A stretch of DNA of 19,906 nt, from positions 1-19,906 of the forward strand of contig QGUS01000002.1 of assembly GCA_003242515.1 (NCBI GenBank). The letters run 5' to 3'. Origin of the DNA: Actinomycetota bacterium. GTDB taxonomy: Bacteria > Actinomycetota > Acidimicrobiia > Spongiisociales > ZC4RG35. The notes under the pieces are model-generated. The model ran no database searches. It was not told where the DNA came from and worked only from the letters and a program-made list of their open reading frames with translations. A program made the position numbers and the translations under genes. Each line of letters begins with the position of its first letter. Positions within the stretch are counted from its first letter, which is position 1. This document shows, one piece after another, positions 1 to 6,394 of the stretch.

Positions 1-1
1 C

Positions 2-1633
2 ATGGGCACCAACTGGACCGTCAACGTGGACGGGAAGGACTACACGCCGCAGGAGATCTCCGCCCGCATCCTGATGAAGCTGAAGCGGGACGCGGAGGCG
101 TACCTGGGCGACACGGTCACCGACGCGGTGATCACCGTCCCCGCCTACTTCAACGACGCCCAGCGCCAGGCCACCAAGGAGGCCGGCCAGATCGCCGGCC
201 TCAACGTGCTGCGCATCATCAACGAGCCCACCGCCGCCTCGCTGGCCTACGGCCTGGAGAAGGAGGAGGACCAGACCATCCTCGTCTTCGACCTCGGCGG
301 CGGCACCTTCGACGTCTCCATCCTCGAGATCGGTGACGGCGTCTTCGAGGTGAAGTCCACCTCCGGCGACACCCGCCTGGGCGGCGACGACTGGGACCAG
401 GCGATCATCGACTGGCTGGTCGAGGGCTTCAAGAACGACCACGGCGTCGACCTCAGCGCCGACCGCATGGCCATTCAGCGGCTCAAGGAGGCCGCGGAGA
501 AGGCCAAGATCGAGCTCTCCAGCGTCGCCGAGACCGAGATCAACCTCCCCTTCATCACCGCCACGCAGGCCGGGCCGCTCCACCTGCAGGTGAAGCTGAG
601 CCGGTCCGAGTTCCAGAAGCTCACCGAGCACCTGCTGGAGCGCTGCAAAGGCCCGTTCAACCAGGCGATCAAGGATGCCGGGATCTCCATCTCCGATGTC
701 GACCACGTGGTCCTCGTCGGCGGCTCCACCCGCATGCCGGCCGTCCAGGAGCTGGTCAAGGAGCTCACCGGCAAGGACCCGCACAAGGGCGTCAACCCGG
801 ACGAGGTGGTCGCCGCCGGCGCCGCCATCCAGGCGGGCGTGCTCAAGGGCGACGTCAAGGACATCCTCCTGCTCGACGTCACCCCGCTGAGCCTCGGCAT
901 CGAGACCAAGGGCGGCGTGATGACGAAGATGATCGAGCGCAACACGACCATCCCGACCAAGCGCTCGGAGATCTTCACCACCGCCGAGGACAACCAGTCT
1001 GAGGTCGAGATCCACGTGCTCCAGGGCGAGCGCGCCATGGCCGCGGACAACCTGAGCCTCGGCCGGTTCCGCCTCACCGGCATCCCGCCGGCGCCCATGG
1101 GCATCCCCCAGATCGAGGTGACCTTCGACATCGACGCCAACGGCATCGTCCACGTCTACGCCAAGGACCTGGCCACCAACAAGGAACAGAAGATGACCAT
1201 CACCGGTGGCACGGCCCTGGACAAGGACAAGATCGATCAGATGATCAAGGACGCCGAGGCCTACGCCGAGGAGGACGCCCGGCGCCGGGAGACGGTGGAG
1301 ACCCGCAACCAGGCGGACCAGCTCGTCCACCAGACCGAGAAGCTGCTCCAGGAGCAGGGCGAGCAGATGACGGCCGACGAGAAGTCGAACATCGAGGCCG
1401 CCCTCAACACCCTCCGGCAGACGATCGACTCCGACGCCGATGCGGCCACGATCCGGGCCCGCATGGAGGAGCTGATCGCGGCCAGCCAGGCCATGGCCAC
1501 CCGGCTCTACCAGCAGGCCGGCGCGGCTGCTGCCGGCGACGGCTCCACCGGCGGCCAGACGGGCGGTGACGACGAGGAGATCGTCGAGGCCGAGATCGTC
1601 GAGGACGCCGAGGACGACGAGAGCGATGCCTGA
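2..1633 (+). CDS. dnaK: Chaperone protein DnaK (Hsp70), 5' truncated by window edge
   Basis: This is the cytoplasmic ATP-dependent Hsp70 chaperone, which binds exposed hydrophobic segments and works with DnaJ and GrpE. The visible 543 residues start inside the nucleotide-binding domain: the opening Met-Gly belongs to the family's internal 'RHMG' segment, so roughly 70 residues, including the first phosphate loop, lie before the window. Visible motifs are VPAYFNDAQRQATK, INEPTAASLAYG, the phosphate-2 loop FDLGGGTFDVS, the adenosine loop LVGGSTRMPA, the linker DILLLDVTPLSLGIETKGG and the substrate domain with IPTKRSE. The C-terminal lid ends in an acidic EEIVEAEIVED-type tail, normal for bacterial DnaK. 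The stop overlaps the grpE start by 8 bases. The promoter, and any operator there, are outside the window. Identification is certain; only the start is missing. Confidence 0.98.
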   Translation: MGTNWTVNVDGKDYTPQEISARILMKLKRDAEAYLGDTVTDAVITVPAYFNDAQRQATKEAGQIAGLNVLRIINEPTAASLAYGLEKEEDQTILVFDLGGGTFDVSILEIGDGVFEVKSTSGDTRLGGDDWDQAIIDWLVEGFKNDHGVDLSADRMAIQRLKEAAEKAKIELSSVAETEINLPFITATQAGPLHLQVKLSRSEFQKLTEHLLERCKGPFNQAIKDAGISISDVDHVVLVGGSTRMPAVQELVKELTGKDPHKGVNPDEVVAAGAAIQAGVLKGDVKDILLLDVTPLSLGIETKGGVMTKMIERNTTIPTKRSEIFTTAEDNQSEVEIHVLQGERAMAADNLSLGRFRLTGIPPAPMGIPQIEVTFDIDANGIVHVYAKDLATNKEQKMTITGGTALDKDKIDQMIKDAEAYAEEDARRRETVETRNQADQLVHQTEKLLQEQGEQMTADEKSNIEAALNTLRQTIDSDADAATIRARMEELIAASQAMATRLYQQAGAAAAGDGSTGGQTGGDDEEIVEAEIVEDAEDDESDA

Positions 1634-2225
1634 GCACGAGAACGCGCAGGCGGAGAACGACCAGCCCGAGCCCACCGAGGCGACGGCCGAGGTCGAGGCC
1701 GACCCGGGGAAGCCGACGGCCGAAGACCTGGGGATCCACCTCCCGGAGGACCCCCGGGAGGCGATCGACCTGCTCCTCGCCGAGGTGGCCAAGGCCCGGG
1801 CCGAGGCCGCCGGCTATCTCGACGACCTGAAGCGGGTCGCCGCCGACTTCGACAACTACCGGAAGCGGACCGCCAAGGAGAACGCCACCCTGCTCGACCG
1901 CGCCGCCGAGCGGGTCGTGGAGCGGATCCTCCCCGTCCTCGACAGCTTCGACGCCGCCGTGAAAGTGGAGGCGAAGACGGAGGGCGAGCAGTCCATCCTC
2001 GCCGGGATGATCAACACCCGGGAGCAGCTGCTGAAGGTGCTCGGCGAGGAGGGGCTGGAGGTCATCCCGACCGTGGGCGAGCCCTTCGACCCGAACGTCC
2101 ACGAGGCCGTGGGCGCCCCGCCCGGGTCCACCAACTATGTGGTGGCCGAGGAGCTGCGGCGCGGCTACCGCCTCAAGGACCGGGTGATCCGGGCCGCCCT
2201 CGTGATGCTGGAAGCCGGGGAATGA
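1626..2225 (+). CDS. grpE: Nucleotide exchange factor GrpE
   Basis: GrpE is the 199-residue homodimeric exchange factor that opens the DnaK nucleotide cleft and releases ADP. The acidic, probably disordered N-terminus (residues 1-45) leads into a long helix containing YLDDLKRVAADFDNYRKR. The C-terminal beta domain follows, with the family signature GEPFDPNVHEAV and the ending RGYRLKDRVIRAALV. The open frame runs further upstream, but the ATG at 1626 is chosen because it overlaps the dnaK stop by 8 bases and because the residues before it are the Arg-rich translation of dnaK's tail in another frame. Translation is probably coupled to dnaK. The stop overlaps the dnaJ start in an ATGA. Confidence 0.96.
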   Translation: MPEHENAQAENDQPEPTEATAEVEADPGKPTAEDLGIHLPEDPREAIDLLLAEVAKARAEAAGYLDDLKRVAADFDNYRKRTAKENATLLDRAAERVVERILPVLDSFDAAVKVEAKTEGEQSILAGMINTREQLLKVLGEEGLEVIPTVGEPFDPNVHEAVGAPPGSTNYVVAEELRRGYRLKDRVIRAALVMLEAGE

Positions 2226-3337
2226 ACCGATCCTGGCTCGAGAAGGACTTCTACAAGGTCCTCGGCGTCGAGGAGAGCGCGACGGCCGAGGAGATCAAGA
2301 AGGCCTACCGGAGGCTCGCCCAGAAGAACCACCCCGACGCCAACCCGGACGACCCGGGCGCCGAGGAGCGGTTCAAGGAGATCTCGGAGGCCTACTCGGT
2401 GCTGTCCGACCCGGAGCAGCGCCGCCAATACGACCAGGTGCGCCGCATGGCGGCCACCGGCGGCGGGTTCGGGCCGGGCGGCTTCGGCGGCTACACCCAG
2501 AACATCCGCATCGAGGATCTGGAGGACCTCCTCGGCGGGTTCGGGCTCGGTGACATCTTCGGCTTCGGTGGCCGGTCGCGCGGCCCCCAGCGCGGGGCGG
2601 ACATCCAGGCCGATCTGAGCATCAGCTTCGAGGACGCCGCCCACGGACTCACCACCCAGATCACCGTCAACGGCCCCGGCCCCTGCTCCCGCTGCAACGG
2701 GACGGGGGCGGAGCCCGGCACCACGGTCACGACCTGCCCCACCTGCCGCGGGCGGGGCGTGATCGCCCAGAACCAGGGCTTCTTCTCGTTCAGCCAGCCG
2801 TGCCCCCAGTGCGGCGGCTCGGGCCGGATCGTCTCCAACCCGTGCACCCACTGCCGGGGCACCGGATCGGAGCACCGGAGCCGCAACCTGACGGTGAAGA
2901 TCCCGGCCGGCGTGAAAGACGGGTCGATCCTCCGACTGCGGGGCAAAGGAGCCCCCGGCCCGGGTGGCGGCCCCGCCGGTGACGTGCTCGTCCGGATCAG
3001 GGTGGCGCCGAGCCGGGTGTTCGGCCGCCGCGGCAACGACCTCACCGTCACCGTGCCCATCACCTACACGGAGGCGACGCTCGGCGCCCGCATCGACGTC
3101 CCCACCCTCGACGGCACCGTGAAGCTGAAGATCCCGCCGGGCACTCCGAGCGGGAAGACGTTCCGGGTCCGCGGGAAGGGCATCGCCCCCGAACGCGGCC
3201 GGACCGGCGACCTCCTGGTCACGGTCCAGGTGGCCGTGCCGTCCCGGGTGTCTCGGGAGGAACGCAAGCTCCTCGAAGACCTGGCCGCGTTGCAGTCGAA
3301 CCCGAGGGAAGACCTGGGAAGATGGAGTAACGCATGA
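2222..3337 (+). CDS. dnaJ: Chaperone protein DnaJ (Hsp40)
   Basis: This is the 371-residue type I J-protein that delivers substrates to DnaK and triggers its ATPase. The J-domain spans about residues 8-72, with the essential HPD at 37-39. A Gly/Phe-rich region follows (about 80-120). Four zinc-binding CxxCxGxG repeats lie at 155-162 (CSRCNGTG), 172-179 (CPTCRGRG), 194-201 (CPQCGGSG) and 208-215 (CTHCRGTG). The two C-terminal beta domains are complete. The ATG at 2222 overlaps the grpE stop by 4 bases, and the TGA overlaps the hspR ATG by 4 bases, so the whole operon looks translationally coupled. Length and motifs are normal for DnaJ in a dnaK operon; CbpA-type proteins lack the zinc repeats. 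Confidence 0.97.
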   Translation: MNRSWLEKDFYKVLGVEESATAEEIKKAYRRLAQKNHPDANPDDPGAEERFKEISEAYSVLSDPEQRRQYDQVRRMAATGGGFGPGGFGGYTQNIRIEDLEDLLGGFGLGDIFGFGGRSRGPQRGADIQADLSISFEDAAHGLTTQITVNGPGPCSRCNGTGAEPGTTVTTCPTCRGRGVIAQNQGFFSFSQPCPQCGGSGRIVSNPCTHCRGTGSEHRSRNLTVKIPAGVKDGSILRLRGKGAPGPGGGPAGDVLVRIRVAPSRVFGRRGNDLTVTVPITYTEATLGARIDVPTLDGTVKLKIPPGTPSGKTFRVRGKGIAPERGRTGDLLVTVQVAVPSRVSREERKLLEDLAALQSNPREDLGRWSNA

Positions 3338-3732
3338 GCGACCGCTCCTCCCGCGCCGTGTTCGTGATCTCGGTGGCAGCCGAGCTGGCGGGCATGCACC
3401 CGCAGACCCTGCGCATCTACGAGCGCAAGGGGCTCATCGAGCCGCACCGCACACCCGGGGGGACCCGCCGGTACACGCCCGAGGACATCGAGAAGCTACA
3501 GCTCATCCAGGAGCTGACCAGCCAGGGCCTCAACCTCGAAGGGGTCAAGCGCGTCCTCGAGCTCCAGGAGGAGAACCGGCAACTGAAGAAGAAGCTCGAC
3601 CGGCTGCGCGACAAGCTGGAGGCCATGGAGGAGGAGATGGAGCGCCGCATCGAGGAGGTCGCCCGCTCCTACCGCCGTGAGATCGTCCTCCGAAGCCAGG
3701 TCGCCGAGATCATGAGGTTGGATCGACGATGA
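3334..3732 (+). CDS. hspR: MerR-family heat-shock repressor HspR
   Basis: HspR is a 132-residue MerR-family DNA-binding protein. In actinobacteria it represses the dnaK operon and clpB at HAIR palindromes, with DnaK acting as co-repressor. Residues 9-75 form the winged helix-turn-helix, with the family hallmark HPQTLRIYERKGLIEPHRTPGGTRRYTPEDI (about 22-52, quoted in part: LRIYERKGLIEP, GGTRRYTPEDI). Residues about 80-115 are a Glu/Lys/Arg-rich coiled coil for dimerisation. There is no separate effector domain, as expected for HspR rather than other MerR proteins. Position as last of the dnaK-grpE-dnaJ-hspR set is the classical actinobacterial arrangement. It overlaps dnaJ and the following gene by 4 bases each. 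A likely target, the clpB promoter, is in this window at 10514-10563. Confidence 0.94.
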   Translation: MSDRSSRAVFVISVAAELAGMHPQTLRIYERKGLIEPHRTPGGTRRYTPEDIEKLQLIQELTSQGLNLEGVKRVLELQEENRQLKKKLDRLRDKLEAMEEEMERRIEEVARSYRREIVLRSQVAEIMRLDRR

Positions 3733-4013
3733 CGGAGACGATGACCGAGACCTACACGGGTCCCGTGAGGGTGCTGCTCACTGACGGGGCCGTCCTCACC
3801 ACCGGCCAGGCCCAACTGGAGCCGGACCCGGAGACGGGCTCCTGGAGGGGCACGCTCCAGGTGTTGCGCGGCACCGCCGTGGCCGGCAAGGCCCTGGTGG
3901 TGGACATCGAGATCCCCGGCGGGGGCAAGGGCCGGGCGCAGCTGGTCCCGGTGGGCGAGCAGGGCGACCGGTCCTACTCCAAGGTCATCGGGCTGGGTTC
4001 CAGGCCGTTCTGA
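3729..4013 (+). CDS. Uncharacterised 94-residue protein coupled to hspR
   Basis: I do not recognise this protein. It begins with an ATG that overlaps the hspR stop by 4 bases (ATGA) and ends just before the hairpin that closes the operon, so it is almost certainly co-transcribed with the chaperones. A second ATG 15 bases downstream encodes the same Met-Thr-Glu-Thr and is an alternative start. The sequence has no signal peptide, membrane segment or cysteine. It alternates hydrophobic and polar residues around turns (VRVLLTDGAVLTTG, GSWRGTLQVLRG, ALVVDIEIPGGGKGRAQLVPV), which suggests a small all-beta fold, and ends YSKVIGLGSRPF. Codon use matches its neighbours. Context suggests a stress-related cytoplasmic accessory, but no function can be read from sequence. 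Confidence 0.8.
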   Translation: MTETMTETYTGPVRVLLTDGAVLTTGQAQLEPDPETGSWRGTLQVLRGTAVAGKALVVDIEIPGGGKGRAQLVPVGEQGDRSYSKVIGLGSRPF

Positions 4014-4017
4014 AGCC

Positions 4018-4047
4018 CTCCCCCGTCGCCGCAGGCGATGGGCGGAG
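4018..4047 (+). terminator. Hairpin closing the dnaK operon
   Basis: Five bases after the TGA of the 94-residue protein, a 9-bp stem (4022-4030 with 4034-4042, one G-U pair, GCA loop) extends by four more pairs (4018-4021 with 4044-4047) across a single bulged C at 4043. No T-run follows. The - strand gene coming from the other side ends at 4098, so the hairpin may serve both directions. Strength and position support a terminator; the lack of a U-tract leaves some doubt. Confidence 0.6.
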
Positions 4048-4097
4048 CTGGGGCCTGGCCGATGCGGTGAGCCAGGGGGTGGTCCCCGTCGGCACGG

Positions 4098-5201
4098 CTA
4101 GTCCCAGAGGTCGAGACGCGCCCCGCGGCGGAGATGGCCCCGGAACGGCTGGACCTCCGCACCCATGAGGTTGACCGTCTCCATGGTGCGCCGCCAGGAG
4201 TCCGAGCCCTCGGGCGCCGGGACGATCACGCTCCGCGTCGTCACCTGCGTCGGCACCACCTCCACCTGGTCGAACCGCCAGACCCCGTCGACCCGCCGGG
4301 CCCGCACCATCGCGATCACCCCGTTCTGCACCTGGGGGCTGAACCGCTGGCCCGAGAGGAAGTTGCCGAGCCCGTGGAGGACGAACTCGTCCCCAACCCG
4401 CTCGACGGGCCCGACGACGTGGCTGTGGTGGGTGACCACCAGGTCGATGTCCGGCGACTCGATGAGGGCGTGGGAGACCTCCAGCTGTCGCGAGGTGGGC
4501 GTCCGCTGGTACTCGACGCAGCAGTGCATGCTCACCACCACCAGGTCCACCCCCATGACCTTCGCCCTCCGCGCCCGGTGGAGCAGGTCGTCGACGTCGA
4601 GCACCGAGCTGATCCACTCCTGCCCCGCCGGCGGTCGCAGGCCGTTGTACCAGTAGGTGGCGGCGAGATGGGCCACCTTCACCCCCTCCACGTCGTAGAC
4701 GGGATCGGTCCAGATCTCGAGCACGCTGTTGCGGATACCCGACTGCCGGAGCCCGGCCTCCTCGAGGACCTGCCGCGTGGCCAGCGCTCCCCGCACCCCC
4801 TGGTCGATGGTGTGGTTGGACGCGGTGCTGCAGGCGTCGAACCCGGCGTAGGCCAGGGCGTCGGCCATCTCCCGGGGGCCGCTGAACCTCGGGAAGCTGG
4901 AGATCACGGAGTTGTCCGGGGAAAGCGGCACCTCCATGTGGCAGATGGCGAAGTCGGCGCCGGCGATGAGGTGGCGCACCGGCTCGAAGAGCGGCTGGAA
5001 GTCGTACGGGCTCCCGTGACGGCGGGCCGCGGCGTTGACGTTGAGATGGGTGAGGGTGTCGCCGGTGAACGCGAAGACCAGCGTGTCGTCGCGTGCCAGC
5101 CCGGCCGCCGCGACGGGCGTGGCGGCGAGCAGCACCGCCAGGACGACGGAGATCCGGAGCACGGCACCAGTCTGCCCGGTGGCGCGGCGGGTGCGCGGCA
5201 T
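4098..5201 (-). CDS. CapA-family exported metallophosphatase-like protein
   Basis: This protein is about 367 residues when started at the ATG at 5201. The frame is open further upstream, but that part is low-complexity and lies inside the divergent acetyltransferase gene. From 5201 it has a clear signal peptide: Arg-rich start, hydrophobic stretch 17-33, cleavage near VAAAG. The mature part resembles the poly-gamma-glutamate capsule protein CapA, a calcineurin-like metallophosphatase fold: FTGDTL (45-50), HMEVPL (88-93), ASNHTIDQG (127-135), THHSHVVGPVE (257-267) and HGLGNF (276-281). One family motif is altered: where relatives have HWG plus Glu-Tyr, this protein has SMHCCVEY (224-231). No capB or capC genes are nearby, so a role in poly-glutamate synthesis is not supported. 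Metal-dependent hydrolysis in the envelope is the likelier guess. It diverges from the acetyltransferase gene across only 16 bases. Confidence 0.88.
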   Translation of the reverse strand: MPRTRRATGQTGAVLRISVVLAVLLAATPVAAAGLARDDTLVFAFTGDTLTHLNVNAAARRHGSPYDFQPLFEPVRHLIAGADFAICHMEVPLSPDNSVISSFPRFSGPREMADALAYAGFDACSTASNHTIDQGVRGALATRQVLEEAGLRQSGIRNSVLEIWTDPVYDVEGVKVAHLAATYWYNGLRPPAGQEWISSVLDVDDLLHRARRAKVMGVDLVVVSMHCCVEYQRTPTSRQLEVSHALIESPDIDLVVTHHSHVVGPVERVGDEFVLHGLGNFLSGQRFSPQVQNGVIAMVRARRVDGVWRFDQVEVVPTQVTTRSVIVPAPEGSDSWRRTMETVNLMGAEVQPFRGHLRRGARLDLWD

Positions 5202-5217
5202 CGGGTTGAATTGCGGC

Positions 5218-5889
5218 GTGGACCTTCCCGTCGGACCCAGAGTCGAAGACACCACGCTCGGCCCGCCGCTGGAGCGACGCACCCTCGAGGGCCGTCTCGT
5301 CCGGCTGCGCGAGCCGGACCCCGAACGCGACGTCGCCGCCACCTACCCCCTGACCCACGGATCGCCGGAGGCCGAGGCCGTCTGGACCTACATGGGCTAC
5401 GGACCCTTCCCGACCCCCGAGGCCATGGCCGGGTGGATGGCCGGTACCGTCGCCAGCGCCGACCCCATGTGGCACACCGTCTCCACGGTCGACGACGACC
5501 GCGCCGTCGGCATGGCCGCCCTGATGCGACGGGACACGGGCAACACGACCGTGGAACGTGGCGCCATCTGGTTCGCCCCGCAGGTCGAGCGCACCGGGGT
5601 CAACACCGAGACCGCCCATCTGATGCTCGAGGAGGCCTTCGGCCGCTACCGCTGCCGGCGGGTGGAGTGGAAGTGCGATGCCCTCAACGCAGCGTCACGC
5701 CACGCCGCCCTCCGCCTGGGATTCGCCTTCGAGGGGATCTTCCGCAAGCACCTCATCGTCAAGGGGCGGAACCGGGACACCGCCTGGTTCGCCATGACCG
5801 ACGACGACTGGCCCCGGGTGCGTGAGACCCTCCGGGCGTGGCTGGATCATCCGGACCCGAAGCCGCCGCTACGCGCGGGCGGAGCCTGA
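5218..5889 (+). CDS. GNAT-family N-acetyltransferase (RimJ/RimL type)
   Basis: This predicted cytoplasmic acetyl-CoA-dependent acetyltransferase has 223 residues with the GTG start at 5218. The open frame begins at 5035, but that part would overlap the divergent CapA-like gene and looks non-coding. The order of elements fits the Acetyltransf_3/RimJ class: LEGRLVRLREP opening strand, a helical insert, the central AIWFAPQVERTGVNTETAHLML segment (quoted in part: VERTGVNTETAH) where the CoA-binding loop sits, and the typical RRVEWKCDALNAASRHAAL followed by LGFAFEGIFRKHLI. The substrate, which could be a protein N-terminus or a small molecule, cannot be told. The 3' end overlaps the convergent membrane-protein gene by 21 bases. 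A weak TTGAAT box lies six bases before the GTG and would give a leaderless start. Confidence 0.88.
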   Translation: MDLPVGPRVEDTTLGPPLERRTLEGRLVRLREPDPERDVAATYPLTHGSPEAEAVWTYMGYGPFPTPEAMAGWMAGTVASADPMWHTVSTVDDDRAVGMAALMRRDTGNTTVERGAIWFAPQVERTGVNTETAHLMLEEAFGRYRCRRVEWKCDALNAASRHAALRLGFAFEGIFRKHLIVKGRNRDTAWFAMTDDDWPRVRETLRAWLDHPDPKPPLRAGGA

Positions 5890-6375
5890 CGCGACCCGCA
5901 TCCCCGACAGGACGACGACCGCGGAGAAGATGAGCGCCCCGACGACGGCGACCGGCCAGAGCTCGACCGCGGCGTAGTATGACGCCCCCATCAGGGCCAC
6001 GACGATCATCGTCCAGTAGGCGACGACCCGGAGGCGTGGCAGGTCCTCGTGCCGGAACCCGAGGAGGAGCAGGAAGCCGGGCACGCCGAGGAACATGACC
6101 GGCCAATCGCTGCCGAGCGACAGGACCAGCCCGCCGATCAGCATCGAGACGCCCATCACCAGGCGGACGCCCGGGTCGAGCCGAGTCACGACCACCGCCA
6201 GGAGGGGGGCGGCGAAGGTGACGCCCAGCCCCAGCACCTGGCCGGCGCTGCCGGGGTCCCAGGAGAGGCCCTGCGTGACGAAGTAGATCACCACGGTGAC
6301 GACGGCGACGGCCGCCGCGGCGACGCCGACGAACAGCTTCGACTGGCCGGGAGCGGGGGTCTGCGGCTCGTCCAC
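5869..6375 (-). CDS. Small multi-pass membrane protein of unknown function
   Basis: I cannot assign this 168-residue protein to a named family. It starts with GTG at 6375, has a short Pro-rich cytoplasmic N-terminus, and then about six hydrophobic segments (near residues 14-33, 44-64, 71-87, 91-107, 117-134 and 138-157) separated by very short loops. A charged loop, GFRHEDLPRLR, sits between segments four and five. There are no transport or catalytic motifs. It lies downstream of the hydrolase gene in the same direction with a 19-base gap, but has its own plausible -10 box directly before the GTG. Its 3' end overlaps the acetyltransferase gene on the other strand by 21 bases, so the two messages would be complementary there. 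Confidence 0.75.
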   Translation of the reverse strand: MDEPQTPAPGQSKLFVGVAAAAVAVVTVVIYFVTQGLSWDPGSAGQVLGLGVTFAAPLLAVVVTRLDPGVRLVMGVSMLIGGLVLSLGSDWPVMFLGVPGFLLLLGFRHEDLPRLRVVAYWTMIVVALMGASYYAAVELWPVAVVGALIFSAVVVLSGMRVASGSARA

Positions 6376-6381
6376 GCCGCC

Positions 6382-6387
6382 AATCTA
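6382..6387 (-). promoter_or_regulatory. -10 box for leaderless start of the membrane protein gene
   Basis: On the - strand, TAGATT ends six bases before the GTG at 6375. A TANNNT box at that distance puts transcription start at or next to the initiation codon, the usual actinobacterial leaderless arrangement. No Shine-Dalgarno sequence is present, which agrees. No convincing -35 is visible. Confidence 0.5.
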
Positions 6388-6394
6388 TCGGCCC

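Noticed and set aside
3985..5825. Long frames of about 550 residues on both strands across the CapA-like and acetyltransferase genes
   Set aside because: They are Arg/Pro/Gly/His-rich with no family motifs, and they cross two recognised genes of opposite orientation. Typical GC-rich shadows.
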